Below are positions 44,242 to 53,371 of a DNA stretch of 64,000 nt, piece by piece. This DNA comes from Gammaproteobacteria bacterium. Lineage in GTDB: Bacteria > Pseudomonadota > Gammaproteobacteria > Pseudomonadales > Porticoccaceae. A program made the translations under genes and the position numbers. Positions within the stretch are counted from its first letter, which is position 1. Every line of letters starts with the position of its first letter. The stretch lies in NCBI GenBank assembly GCA_018069465.1, contig JAGPUW010000002.1:1-64000 (forward strand), given 5' to 3'. The notes under the pieces were generated by a model, which made no database searches, had not been told where the DNA came from, and saw only the letters and a program-made list of their open reading frames with translations.

Positions 44242-45117
44242 ATGAATGATTGGGATGATTTGCGCTATTTCCTCGCCGTGGCAAGAAATAGCAGTGTTTC
44301 TGGGGCGGCTGTGGAGCTTGGTGTTAACCACTCCACCGTTTCTCGCCGCATAAATGCCTACGAAAAAAAACATGATGTGCGTTTATTCGAGCGCCTGCCT
44401 CAGGGTTATGCCATGACCCAGGCGGCGGAGAATATTTATCGCTACGCGCTGGAGATTGAAGAGCGCACGCAGATTGTTGAGCGAGAGTTGTTTGGCCGCG
44501 ATACGCGCCTGCAGGGCAGGCTGTGTATTACCTCCTACCACAGCACGTTCAATGAGCTGGTGATTCCTGCGCTGCACAGTTTTTCTGCAGCATACCCGGA
44601 AATCGACCTCGAGCTTTCTGTCACTGCCGATGTGCGCGATCTATCGGCGCGGGAGGCGGATATCGCCATTCGCGGCACACCGCAGCCACCGGATCACCTG
44701 ATTGGCAAAAAAGTGGCCGACTTTGGCAGTGCTATCTATACCGCCGAAAGTTATCAGGCCCGCCAGCCTCGGCGCCCCGAGGTGATTCTCTGGCGCGACG
44801 AGATGCAGCTCCCCGAGTGGGCGGTCGCGCATTTTCCCGATGCGCGGGTGGTGCTGCGGGTGGATGATGTCACCGCGATGCGCACCGCTGTGCAGGCGGG
44901 CCTCGGCATGGCGAGACTGCCCAGCTGGGTGGCTGACGTCTGCCCTGACTTATTCCGCTTAAAGCTTGATATCCCGTCAATGGGCTGGGGCTTGTGGGTT
45001 TTGATTCACGCCGATTTGCGCTCCACGGCACGGGTTCGTGTGTGCCGCGATTTTTTGATCGAAACACTGGAGAAAAAACGTGACTTGATTGAGGGCCGCT
45101 GTTCAAACTACCTGTGA
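44242..45117 (+). CDS. LysR-family transcriptional regulator
   Basis: 291 residues from ATG 44242 (MNDWDDLRYFLAVARN); the track starts 16 codons earlier. The winged helix is SVSGAAVELGVNHSTVSRRI and the effector domain follows (LCITSYHSTFNELVIPALHSF to WVADVCPDLF). The opening and size match the LysR subgroup that controls single divergent operons. Likely regulates the small gene at 43949 or the GFA gene downstream. Confidence 0.9.
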   Translation: MNDWDDLRYFLAVARNSSVSGAAVELGVNHSTVSRRINAYEKKHDVRLFERLPQGYAMTQAAENIYRYALEIEERTQIVERELFGRDTRLQGRLCITSYHSTFNELVIPALHSFSAAYPEIDLELSVTADVRDLSAREADIAIRGTPQPPDHLIGKKVADFGSAIYTAESYQARQPRRPEVILWRDEMQLPEWAVAHFPDARVVLRVDDVTAMRTAVQAGLGMARLPSWVADVCPDLFRLKLDIPSMGWGLWVLIHADLRSTARVRVCRDFLIETLEKKRDLIEGRCSNYL

Positions 45118-45182
45118 GCGGGGTAAAGTTCCTGGCTCAAACATTCGCTGCAGAAAACGCTAATAAAAAAGGTCTCAGTTCT

Positions 45183-45653
45183 ATGGAAACTCCCCTTACC
45201 GGCGGCTGCTTTTGCGGCGCCATTCGCTATCGCATTACGGCACCGCCTTTCGGTCAGGCGAACTGTCACTGTCGAGCCTGCCAGCGCGCCACCGGTGGTG
45301 CCTTTGCCGGTGTTTTACTGGTGCCCACCGAGGCCCTTGAGGTGGCGGGTGAGTACCGTGAATTCACCGAGCTCGGCGATAGTGGCAACAAGGTGAGCCG
45401 GGGTTTTTGCCCGCAGTGTGGTAGTACTCTGTTTGCCCGTACCACGCGCATAGCGTCGATGCGCCCGGTGTACGCGGCGACTCTGGATAAGCCCGAATTG
45501 TTTACGCCCACCCTCGATGCCTGGGTGGATTTTGCCCAGCCCTGGGTGACAATGGATGAAAGTTTACCCAAATATCGGCGCGACTTGCCGGCTGAATGCG
45601 CGGGTCTGCCCGCACCGAAAAATCGCCGGCCGCGCCCTGTTGTAGGTAGTTAA
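45183..45653 (+). CDS. GFA/CENP-V family zinc protein
   Basis: 156 residues from ATG 45183 (METPLTGGCFCGAIRYR). Cysteine pattern of the glutathione-dependent formaldehyde-activating (Gfa-like) fold: GGCFCGAIRYR, CHCRACQRATGGAF, and SRGFCPQCGSTLFAR. Zinc is bound structurally and in the active site; most family members act on or bind glutathione adducts, others are unknown. Immediately downstream of the LysR gene on the same strand. AAGGTCTCAGTTCT precedes the ATG. Confidence 0.9.
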   Translation: METPLTGGCFCGAIRYRITAPPFGQANCHCRACQRATGGAFAGVLLVPTEALEVAGEYREFTELGDSGNKVSRGFCPQCGSTLFARTTRIASMRPVYAATLDKPELFTPTLDAWVDFAQPWVTMDESLPKYRRDLPAECAGLPAPKNRRPRPVVGS

Positions 45654-45805
45654 AGAGAAATGCCGCCATAGGTAGTTTATGTTTGACGAAGGTGCGCTAC
45701 TTGCTGTTAAGATAAAGTGACAGCGCTTGACCTGCGTTAATGCAGAGCGAGTGCTAGCGAGCACAATAATAAATCGTCAACACTATCGCTAGAGCGGGAC
45801 ACGGT

Positions 45806-46429
45806 ATGGATCTGGATTTAATCGAGCAGGGCGGCCCTGTTGTTATTGTTTTAATTGGCCTGTCTATTGTTGGCTTGGCATTGGTTTTTTTCAAATTATT
45901 TCACTATCGCCATTACTCAATGGCCAAAATTCGCAGCATAGAAGGCGCTATTGATCTGTGGATTGGGGGTGACAAACAGCAGGCACTCGATGGGCTAGAT
46001 AAAATCCCCGGCCCCTACGCCGCCATGCTCGGACAGGGTATTCGCTGGCTGGATAAGGGTGACAAAGAGCAAGCCTCAATTCGCGAAGAACTTAATCGTC
46101 AGGGCCAGCAAGTCGTTTCCCAGGTCAACGGCATGAACGGCTTTGTCGAGCAAATTGCCTACTTGTCACCGATGCTCGGTTTGCTCGGCACCGTGCTGGG
46201 CATGATTGATGTGTTTCGCGGCCTCGCCAATCAGGGGGGTGGCGGTGACACAGGTGCTCTCGCCGGGGGCATTTGGGAGGCGCTAATGACCACGGCGGTG
46301 GGTTTGACCGTGGCTATTCCCTTCGCACTGATTTACTACATGCTCGACAGCCACGCGACAACGATTCGCCGCAGTATGGAGGATCAGTTGACCCGCCTGT
46401 TCACGGTCAAGCTGTACGGCAAGTCTTAA
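45806..46429 (+). CDS. ExbB/TolQ-family proton channel protein
   Basis: 207 residues, MotA/TolQ/ExbB type. The first helix is GGPVVIVLIGLSIVGLALVF, then a cytoplasmic stretch, and the last two helices in QIAYLSPMLGLLGTVLGMID and ALMTTAVGLTVAIPFALIYY, with the conserved threonine and proline that line the proton pathway. Works with ExbD-type proteins to turn the proton gradient into motion. First gene of the five-gene operon. A weak promoter-like TTGACG/TAAGAT pair is upstream. Confidence 0.93.
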   Translation: MDLDLIEQGGPVVIVLIGLSIVGLALVFFKLFHYRHYSMAKIRSIEGAIDLWIGGDKQQALDGLDKIPGPYAAMLGQGIRWLDKGDKEQASIREELNRQGQQVVSQVNGMNGFVEQIAYLSPMLGLLGTVLGMIDVFRGLANQGGGGDTGALAGGIWEALMTTAVGLTVAIPFALIYYMLDSHATTIRRSMEDQLTRLFTVKLYGKS

Positions 46430-46455
46430 GCTAGCCCCCCACAGGCGACTCCGAC

Positions 46456-46860
46456 ATGCACCTGCAATCTCACCATCGCAAAGCACTGCGCCGCATCAGT
46501 CTTACGCCACTGGCTGATCTGGTGTTTATCTTGCTCGTTTTCTTTATTCTCGAAACCAGCTTTGTTGAGTTCCGGGAAATTGCTTTTAAAGTGCCCGATG
46601 AGCCGACCACGGCGAGTCATGCGGCGGGCGAGAGCCTGAGCATACAGGTCTTCCCCGGTGGCAAATTGTGGATAGAGGGTGAGTCGCTGGCACTGACAGA
46701 CCTCACTCCCTGGCTTCTGCGTAAGCAATTGGGCGAAGAGACCGCGGTGGTGCTCAAAGCGCAGGACCGTGTGGCCCTGCAAACGCTGGTCGAAACCATG
46801 GACCTGCTGCGGGCTCAGTCATTGTCGCGGGTACAGATACACGCGCTGGGAGATAACTAG
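46456..46860 (+). CDS. ExbD/TolR-family protein (first copy)
   Basis: 134 residues. One N-terminal helix with the motor aspartate, LTPLADLVFILLVFFILETS, followed by a periplasmic domain ending in LVETMDLLRAQSLSRVQIHA. ExbD proteins form the proton path with ExbB and contact TonB-like partners. The start ATG at 46456 is 26 bp after exbB. Two non-identical ExbD proteins in one operon are unusual and may form a hetero-dimer. Confidence 0.92.
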   Translation: MHLQSHHRKALRRISLTPLADLVFILLVFFILETSFVEFREIAFKVPDEPTTASHAAGESLSIQVFPGGKLWIEGESLALTDLTPWLLRKQLGEETAVVLKAQDRVALQTLVETMDLLRAQSLSRVQIHALGDN

Positions 46861-46862
46861 CG

Positions 46863-47276
46863 ATGTTTAACCTCGGTGGTGAGCACGAGCAGCGCAAGCA
46901 GCTCGATGGCAATATGCTGCCGGTCATTAATATGACCTTTTTACTGCTGCTGTTTTTTATTGTGGTCGGCAGTTTTAGCGAGACCTATAACAAGGACATC
47001 GCGCCGCCCCAGTCGAGCAGCGAGTCGCTGACGGCGGATGCCGAAGAGCTATCCCTCAGTGGTGATGGCAAATTGTGGTGGCGGGGAGAGAGCACAACAC
47101 TGGCGAACTGGGCCAGTCAGTTGCAGGCAGAGGGCCAGGCAGTGCCCTCGCGAGTCAGCTTGCGCGCCGATGGCCGCACACCCGCAGCAGTCATTATCCC
47201 CCTGATCGACGAGCTTAAATTGCTCAAAGTTAGCCGGGTGGCACTGGTCACTGTGAACGACCCCGGTATGCTCTAG
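46863..47276 (+). CDS. ExbD/TolR-family protein (second copy)
   Basis: 137 residues. N-terminal LDGNMLPVINMTFLLLLFFI carries a helix in which the motor aspartate of the first copy is replaced by asparagine (VINMTF versus the usual D-x-x-F/L). Then a periplasmic domain that ends VPSRVSLRADGRTPAAVIIP, LLKVSRVALVTVNDPGML. Two bases separate it from the first copy, and its stop overlaps the GTG start of the VWA gene. The pair could have divided labour: one conducts protons, the other is structural. Confidence 0.88.
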   Translation: MFNLGGEHEQRKQLDGNMLPVINMTFLLLLFFIVVGSFSETYNKDIAPPQSSSESLTADAEELSLSGDGKLWWRGESTTLANWASQLQAEGQAVPSRVSLRADGRTPAAVIIPLIDELKLLKVSRVALVTVNDPGML

Positions 47277-48406
47277 TGGCAATATTGGGGTCGCCATTGG
47301 GACAGCTGTCTAGCCGCCTGAAAACCCTTGGCCTGTGGTTGGCACTACTACTCATTTCCCTCGGCATCCACCTGGTGTTGACCTGGCAGGCCTCCCTGCA
47401 CATTCTGACCATTGAGCCGCTGACGGCCAATAGTGCTGAGGAAGTTGAGATCTTACTCGACCTGGCCGAGCCGCAAGCCGAGAAAGAAGAACTGGTTTTT
47501 GAAGAGGCCATAGAGTTTGAACCACCGCCGGTACTGGTGCCGACCGCAGCGCTGGCGCCACCGCCACCGGAGGTCAACCTGGCCATGGAGGCCGCCGCCG
47601 GGGGTGAAAGTGCCGCCGGTTTTTCTGCCCCTCTACTGTCGAATATCGCCACCGCCGGGGAGGGTCTAGCCGGATTTGGTAGCGGTGTCGGCACCGGCCT
47701 CGGCCAGTCGGCGAATCAGTTTGCCGCCTATGTTCAGGGCTTGCGCGAGACCGGCCTCGACGTGGTGTTTGTGGTCGACTCGACCGGCTCCATGGACTGG
47801 GTGATCGATGAGGTGCAGCGACGCATTGTCGACATCGTCGACGTGGTGCGCCCTCTAGTGCCAGTTTCACGCTTTGGCGTGGTTGCCTATCGCGATGTCG
47901 GTAGTCCGTCTTACGTCACTCAGCATCAGGTATTAACGTTCAGCCTCAATAAACTGAGCCGCTTTTTAAATAATTTGAGTGCCGAGGGCGGTGGCGATTT
48001 TCAGGAGGCAGTGTATGAGGGCATGAAGGTCGCCACTGAAAAAAGCGGTTGGCGGCTGGGGGCTAAAAAAGTCATTATTTTGATTGGCGATGCGCCACCC
48101 CATCAGGATTCTTTTCAGCGCTTACTGGCGGTCAACCGCGAGTTTGCCAGTGGTCACGGGCAAATTTCGACTCTCGATGTCAGCCACCACGCCAACCCCG
48201 CAGTGCTCGAAGCCAAGCTCGGTCGACCGGTGAACCGGGCTTTCTACACGGACACGGCGATGCTCGACTACCAGCTAATGGCGGAGGCTGGTGGTGGAAC
48301 CGCCTCTACCCTCGATGGCGATGTGCACATCACCCGCCAGCTGGTGTCACTGATTATGGGCGGCCAATTTGCCCGTGAGATGGCGCTCTTGCTGGAGGGT
48401 TTTTAA
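47276..48406 (+). CDS. TonB-like N-terminus fused to a von Willebrand A domain
   Basis: 376 residues. N-terminal helix LWLALLLISLGIHLVLTWQA, then an acidic and proline-rich linker (EIEPPPVLVP-like, with EVEILLDLAEPQAEKEE), then a glycine-rich spacer and a VWA domain. The MIDAS motif is DSTGSM at about residues 168-173, with the further loop YRDVG and an IGDAPPH segment. Start GTG overlaps the preceding stop; the stop overlaps the next ATG. The organisation copies TonB/TolA (helix plus linker) but with an adhesion-type metal domain in place of the TonB C-terminal fold. Substrate unknown. Confidence 0.82.
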   Translation: MAILGSPLGQLSSRLKTLGLWLALLLISLGIHLVLTWQASLHILTIEPLTANSAEEVEILLDLAEPQAEKEELVFEEAIEFEPPPVLVPTAALAPPPPEVNLAMEAAAGGESAAGFSAPLLSNIATAGEGLAGFGSGVGTGLGQSANQFAAYVQGLRETGLDVVFVVDSTGSMDWVIDEVQRRIVDIVDVVRPLVPVSRFGVVAYRDVGSPSYVTQHQVLTFSLNKLSRFLNNLSAEGGGDFQEAVYEGMKVATEKSGWRLGAKKVIILIGDAPPHQDSFQRLLAVNREFASGHGQISTLDVSHHANPAVLEAKLGRPVNRAFYTDTAMLDYQLMAEAGGGTASTLDGDVHITRQLVSLIMGGQFAREMALLLEGF

Positions 48407-50781
48407 TGGCCCTGTTGCAGAGAATGTATCGCACAGCTCAGTGCTGTTTACTGTTGATGGCACTGGGCGGGGCGGCCAACACGCTGGCAACGCCGCCGGT
48501 GGCGCTGGCGAAACTACTAGAACAGTCAACTCAGGTGACGACACCCCGGGCGAGCAAAGCACTGCTGGTGCAAATTCAGCAAAGTTTGGCAGTGGATCTG
48601 GAGAGTTTGACGACGCAGGATTTTGTCAGCGCCGCCGATGCCTATGGCCATCTGGTGGCAGGTGCCCGCGAAGAAAGTGGGGGCAAGGCCGATTTTGAAC
48701 ACTTGATCAGTCGCGGCGCGAGTTTTTACCAGCGCTGTCGGGCCAAGATCCGCAATCTCGAAGAGGCCACTGGCGACCGGGAAGCGGCACTGGAGACCCT
48801 TTATCGCTCCGACATTTGGCACGATATTAACTACGCGCTGTCGGCGTTTAATTACTGGCAGGCCTGGGGCAAGCTGGGCCTGGCTCACAACTATCGGGGC
48901 GAGCAGGAGCAGGTCAAGTGGCTGAACGAAGCCGAGCACGGTTTTCAGACCTCATCCGTACGCATTCTCTATCCGGGCATCGTCTACGGTAGCTGGCTGG
49001 GCATGGCCTATGTCGCCCAGGCTCGGGGTGATGAGGGCCTGGCCGAGCAGCGTTTTCGCCGTTTGGTGATGGCTCTGGCGGGGGATGAAGACAACCCGGT
49101 ACGCACCGCAGCCGAAACAGAACTCACCTTGTTGGCGATTCGCAAAGGCGAGCTGCCCACACTGCCACCGATGGCCGATGAGCCACTGACACCGAGCACG
49201 GCCAGAGTCTATCAAGAGCAGGCTTTTATGCTCTTACAGCGCCAGCGTGATACCCAGACTGGTGCGCTGGAAGCGGCGGTGCGCTTGAAGCGCGTGATCG
49301 AAATGGGCTTTCTCAACGACGCATTATTGAATCGTATTATTGCCTACCGCGATGAAATAGCCGGTCGCGATATTGGTCTCTTGAGTCTTTATGTCGACAC
49401 CGAATACGCTTTCGCCTGGCACCAATACGACACCACGGTGCTGAAATACCGGGCTTTTGTCGAACAGGGTGGTCTCGATTTGCCGGTTAACCTCCGCGTA
49501 CTGCAATACCACTACGCGGTCGCCCTGCTGGAAATACAGCTGGCGCGCGAGGCGCTCAAGGTGGTGGAAAACTTACAGCATGAAACCGACCTGCCCCAGC
49601 CCGTGGCCAAAGCCCTGCCCAAGTTGAAATTTCTGATCGCCATGGATCTCTACCAGCGGCGTGACAACAGCGCCAATCGCAAGCGCGTGTTGGCCGAGGC
49701 CGAATACTTTTTGCGGCTCAGCCCCAGTGACGGGGATGTGGGTAGCGCCCACCTGCTGATCGGACAATTGAGTGCCGACCCCGACAAGGCGAGCCGTCAC
49801 ATGAAGGCTGCCAGCAAGGACAAAAAGCTCAAGGGCAGTGTTGCCATGAGCCAAATGCAGCGCGCTATTGGCGACTTTAACCGGGCGGTCATTAAAGTGG
49901 ATGCCAGAGCCCAGCAAAAGCAGGCTAAAAAGGTCCTGGCAGCGCTGGCAGAACTACGTCGAAACCAACGTAAAAAGCCCTGGTTTCGTGCGGTGTCGCT
50001 GCAAATGCGTGCGGTGCTGGCCGAAGATCTCGAGCGGGTGCTGCGCGACATTAATGAGATGTACGCAGACGCGGAAGCTTATCCGGACAAGGAGGAATAC
50101 CGGCTGGATCAGCGCGTGCGCCGGGTTTTAATGTGGGCGGAGCTGCGCGCCCGGGATAGCTATCAGCAGGGGCAAACCCTGGCTGTTTTTATTGGCGAGC
50201 TAGCGCACGCGCCCAGTGATGCCATGGTGCAGAAAGAGGTCTACCAATTTTTGTTGGCAAAAGAACAACAGGGAGGCTACGCTCAAATAGTCGCTTTAGC
50301 AGAGGCTTTTTACCCAGCTTTGCAGGGCCAGCCACAGGATCAACGGCAGTTGCGGCTACTGCAAATTCGCGCGGCGAATGCATTGGGGGAGGGACAGCGC
50401 GCCTATCAAATTGCCGAGCAGCTGATTGCCGACTTTGCCGATTCTGGCGATGCCTGGGTCGCTTTTGCGCAAAGCGCTGAGCAAATGGAGCGCTGGTTTG
50501 AGGCGGAGCGGGCCTGGGCGAAGATCACTGTAGGGCAGCCCCAGGGTTCCCCCCGCTGGCGTGAGGCAATGTTTAAACGCAGTGCCGCGCTCACGGCGCA
50601 AAGCGCTGCCGAGACCGAAGGTGACAGTGGGCAAAAAGAGGACGCTACCGATCCCGCGCAGTGCTCACTACTGGCCAGATTATCTGTCTACCGACGTTTG
50701 ATGGCTGCAGCGCAACAGCGAGAGTTGGACAAAGGTATTAAACAGCAAAGTTGTACAAGCATAAAAAATGCTCGAAAGTAA
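48406..50781 (+). CDS. Large exported TPR-like protein of the Exb-VWA operon
   Basis: 791 residues. Signal peptide near the N-terminus (CCLLLMALGGAANTLATPP). The rest is helical with many repeated pairs, such as FNYWQAWGKLGLAHNYRGEQ, LGMAYVAQARGDEGLAEQRF, LQYHYAVALLEIQLAREALK and AWVAFAQSAEQMERWFEAER, consistent with tetratricopeptide-like scaffolding. ATG overlaps the stop of the VWA gene. As the last gene it may be the partner that receives force or cargo from the Exb/VWA complex. No enzyme motif seen. Confidence 0.7.
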   Translation: MALLQRMYRTAQCCLLLMALGGAANTLATPPVALAKLLEQSTQVTTPRASKALLVQIQQSLAVDLESLTTQDFVSAADAYGHLVAGAREESGGKADFEHLISRGASFYQRCRAKIRNLEEATGDREAALETLYRSDIWHDINYALSAFNYWQAWGKLGLAHNYRGEQEQVKWLNEAEHGFQTSSVRILYPGIVYGSWLGMAYVAQARGDEGLAEQRFRRLVMALAGDEDNPVRTAAETELTLLAIRKGELPTLPPMADEPLTPSTARVYQEQAFMLLQRQRDTQTGALEAAVRLKRVIEMGFLNDALLNRIIAYRDEIAGRDIGLLSLYVDTEYAFAWHQYDTTVLKYRAFVEQGGLDLPVNLRVLQYHYAVALLEIQLAREALKVVENLQHETDLPQPVAKALPKLKFLIAMDLYQRRDNSANRKRVLAEAEYFLRLSPSDGDVGSAHLLIGQLSADPDKASRHMKAASKDKKLKGSVAMSQMQRAIGDFNRAVIKVDARAQQKQAKKVLAALAELRRNQRKKPWFRAVSLQMRAVLAEDLERVLRDINEMYADAEAYPDKEEYRLDQRVRRVLMWAELRARDSYQQGQTLAVFIGELAHAPSDAMVQKEVYQFLLAKEQQGGYAQIVALAEAFYPALQGQPQDQRQLRLLQIRAANALGEGQRAYQIAEQLIADFADSGDAWVAFAQSAEQMERWFEAERAWAKITVGQPQGSPRWREAMFKRSAALTAQSAAETEGDSGQKEDATDPAQCSLLARLSVYRRLMAAAQQRELDKGIKQQSCTSIKNARK

Positions 50782-50814
50782 GAGGACGCTCGAAAGTAAG
50801 AGGACGCTCGAAAG
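50770..50814. repeat. 18-bp tandem repeat at the end of the TPR gene
   Basis: GCTCGAAAGTAAGAGGAC occurs twice in full (50770, 50788) and once in part (50806). The first unit contains the stop codon of the TPR-like gene. It is a recent slippage-type duplication. Confidence 0.8.
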
Positions 50815-50885
50815 AAAGCTGCTCGGGTGGAACATAGTAGGGAGCTTGGTTCAGCACGTTTTGGTCTGGTTTTAAAGGAGACGAG

Positions 50886-52262
50886 ATGAGAATTCGCAAA
50901 TATGATTTCAACTACGGGCGCCGCCACTTTATGGGCCAGCTCAGTAAAGGTGTGCTGGCAACCGGGGTACTGTCGCCGCTGTGGAAAGCGATCGCCGACA
51001 CCGGTGATATCGCCGGTGTCTACCCCGACGAGCTGATGTCGATTGAAAGTTATACCAAGGGAAAAATCAGTACCGGGGATATGATTAACGCCGACAATGT
51101 TGAGCATGTCAAAGATCTGCTCGATCCTATTCGCTACACCCAGGTGTCGCAGATGGGTCGGCAAATGCGCATGATCGACACCACGACTGACATTATGAAA
51201 CTCAGCGCCTGGGAATATAACGAGGCCACACTGCGCAATTACGGCAAGGCAATGTTTGATGCCAACGGCAATGTGGTGACGAAAGAGGGCAAGCCCTGGA
51301 TAGGCGGCAATCCCTTTCCAGATCCGAAATCGGCCTTGGAAGTGTTTGCCGGCATCACCCTCAGCTGGGGCCGCCACGACGCCTCGTTTTACGCTATTAA
51401 GGAACAGGACGTTGGCCCCGATGGCGATGTTGAATATGAGTATGAGTTGGGCTGGGCTGAGATGTCACCTGTGGCCAGAACCGTACTCGAGCCCAAACCC
51501 TATTGGCCGGGCCACGAAGACAAGCTGCGTTATCAATCGGTATTTTTTGTCAGCCCCAACGATATTGCCGGCACCTCGTTTTTGAATGTCTGGCATTACG
51601 ACCAGCGCCGCTTTCCCGATTTGAGTGGCTATTTACCGGCGTTTAAGCGGGTGCGACGCTTTCCGACCAATCAGCGTTTTGAGCCAATGATTCCCGGTTC
51701 AACCCTTTATCTCTCCGATGCATGGACGGCGGGTGATCCCTTTCTGACCTGGGGCAACTACAAGGTGGTGGGCCGCGGCCCCACTTTGGCGGCTATTTCA
51801 CGCAGCTGGAATTCACAACACGAAAACTGGGAGGGCACTACTCACGGTGGCCCCAAGGGTAATACTTTCTGGGATATGGATGTCGAGCTAGTGCCCGAGG
51901 CCATCGTCGTTGAAGCCGAGCCGGTGAAATTCCCCCGCGCACCCATTAGTAAAAAGCGCGTCTGGTTTGATGCCCGTACCTTGCTGCCACTGGCGATGGT
52001 TTCCTACGATCGCAGGGGCGAAATGTTTCGCTCCTTCGACGGTGCTGCATCGCTTTACACCGATGGCGAAAATACCGTTTACGATGGCAAGCATCCCTAT
52101 GCCTCCTGGACCCGGGTGCACGCCCACAATATCCAGGTCAACCGCATGGCCCGACTGGCTCAGGTTAAAGAAATTTCTGGCGGCTATAAAACCAGTGTTA
52201 ATGAAGATAACCTCTACGATAAGTTTTTAACTCAGTCGGCGATTAGGCGCCTGGGTCGATAA
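50886..52262 (+). CDS. DUF1329 family protein with a Tat-like N-terminus
   Basis: 458 residues. The start MRIRKYDFNYGRRHFMGQLS with two adjacent arginines and a hydrophobic run (GVLATGVLSPLW) suggests Tat export. The body matches DUF1329: QMGRQMRMIDTTTDIMKLS, VFAGITLSWGRHDASFYA, KRVRRFPTNQRFEPMIPGS, GTTHGGPKGNTFWDMDVELV, ARTLLPLAMVSYDRRGEM. It is distinct from the paralogue at 9178. AAAGGAGACGAG precedes the ATG. It lies 105 bp after the TPR gene and may be an independent unit. Confidence 0.83.
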   Translation: MRIRKYDFNYGRRHFMGQLSKGVLATGVLSPLWKAIADTGDIAGVYPDELMSIESYTKGKISTGDMINADNVEHVKDLLDPIRYTQVSQMGRQMRMIDTTTDIMKLSAWEYNEATLRNYGKAMFDANGNVVTKEGKPWIGGNPFPDPKSALEVFAGITLSWGRHDASFYAIKEQDVGPDGDVEYEYELGWAEMSPVARTVLEPKPYWPGHEDKLRYQSVFFVSPNDIAGTSFLNVWHYDQRRFPDLSGYLPAFKRVRRFPTNQRFEPMIPGSTLYLSDAWTAGDPFLTWGNYKVVGRGPTLAAISRSWNSQHENWEGTTHGGPKGNTFWDMDVELVPEAIVVEAEPVKFPRAPISKKRVWFDARTLLPLAMVSYDRRGEMFRSFDGAASLYTDGENTVYDGKHPYASWTRVHAHNIQVNRMARLAQVKEISGGYKTSVNEDNLYDKFLTQSAIRRLGR

Positions 52263-52347
52263 AAAGCGTATTGATACCCCCGAAGGGGGGGGTAGACTTG
52301 CTTATTATTGCTGTATAAATAGCCCTCAATAAAAGGATTTATGCCTC

Positions 52348-53364
52348 ATGCCAGGTGCAAGGAATCGAGTGCTAAAAGCTTTTTGTCTAATGGGGGCCTT
52401 GTTTTTTGGCTTGTCAGCTTGTGATCAAAACTCAGAGACTACAGCGAATAGTAAGGCTGTAGAATCTCTCGATATTGTTAATATTGGCCGACTTATTTGC
52501 GGTGGCCACTTACCCTTAGCTATCGTTGAAAAGAAATACCAGCAACAATTAAAAACCTTTCAACTACACACCGTGCAAAATCACGACTGGAATGATGTTG
52601 TGGTCGATTTGTCATCGGGTAAGTTGGCGGGTACGTTTATTTTGTCACCGCTGGCAATGAACTTAATACGTGAGGGCTTTCCTGGCAAAATAGTCTTATT
52701 GGCCGATCGCAATGGCAATGGTTTTGTGTTGTCTAAAAATATTAAATCAATCGATCAGTTGAAAAGCCAGCGCGCGATTATTGCCGTCCCCCATCTGTAT
52801 TCACAGCACCATGTTTTATTACATGAGCTATTAAAGCAGCACGCCATCCCAACAGAGAACATCAAGGTTTTGGGGATGCCGCCTAGAGATATGATTCATT
52901 CTTTGCGCAGCGGGGAGATTGATGGCTTTGTGGTGGGTGAGCCAGAGGGCAATCGCTCTTTGAGCCAGGGTGTCGGCTGGATGGCGGCAATATCACCGCA
53001 GATCTGGCAAGACCATATGGATCACGTCTTCCTTGTGTCAGATACTTTTATTAATGAGCAGCCTGAAAAATTACAGGAGTTGGTTCAGCAATTGGTGCGG
53101 GGCGGTGAGTTTATTGAAAACAACCCCCGTGAGGCTGTCGTGATGGGTGAGGATTATACCGGCGCCCCAGCGGCAGTATTTGAGCAGGTACTGAGCACCC
53201 CACCTGACTGGATTAGCTACTCTAATATGATGGTTGATGACAAAGATATGATAAGCATGGCTGAAAAAATGGTTGAAATGAATTTATGGCCGGATGTTCC
53301 TGACAATCTCGGTAGTCAATATTTTAATATGAGTTTTGTTGAAAAAGCAGTTCGAGAAAAATAA
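52348..53364 (+). CDS. NrtA/SsuA-like substrate-binding lipoprotein
   Basis: 338 residues. Lipoprotein signal (FCLMGALFFGLSACDQN). The two-lobed NMT1/NrtA-like binding fold is seen in NIGRLICGGHLPLAIVEKKY, SGKLAGTFILSPLAMNLI, GMPPRDMIHSLRSGEIDGF and VVGEPEGNRSL. No ABC permease or ATPase follows. Instead the next gene, 8 bp away, is a huge sensor kinase with an extracellular domain. It likely presents a small molecule to that sensor. Confidence 0.85.
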   Translation: MPGARNRVLKAFCLMGALFFGLSACDQNSETTANSKAVESLDIVNIGRLICGGHLPLAIVEKKYQQQLKTFQLHTVQNHDWNDVVVDLSSGKLAGTFILSPLAMNLIREGFPGKIVLLADRNGNGFVLSKNIKSIDQLKSQRAIIAVPHLYSQHHVLLHELLKQHAIPTENIKVLGMPPRDMIHSLRSGEIDGFVVGEPEGNRSLSQGVGWMAAISPQIWQDHMDHVFLVSDTFINEQPEKLQELVQQLVRGGEFIENNPREAVVMGEDYTGAPAAVFEQVLSTPPDWISYSNMMVDDKDMISMAEKMVEMNLWPDVPDNLGSQYFNMSFVEKAVREK

Positions 53365-53371
53365 TTAAGTA

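Noticed and set aside
52270-52300. Rho-independent terminator at ACCCCCGAAGGGGGGGT
   Set aside because: Short stem, no T tract, and the G run makes pairing register ambiguous.
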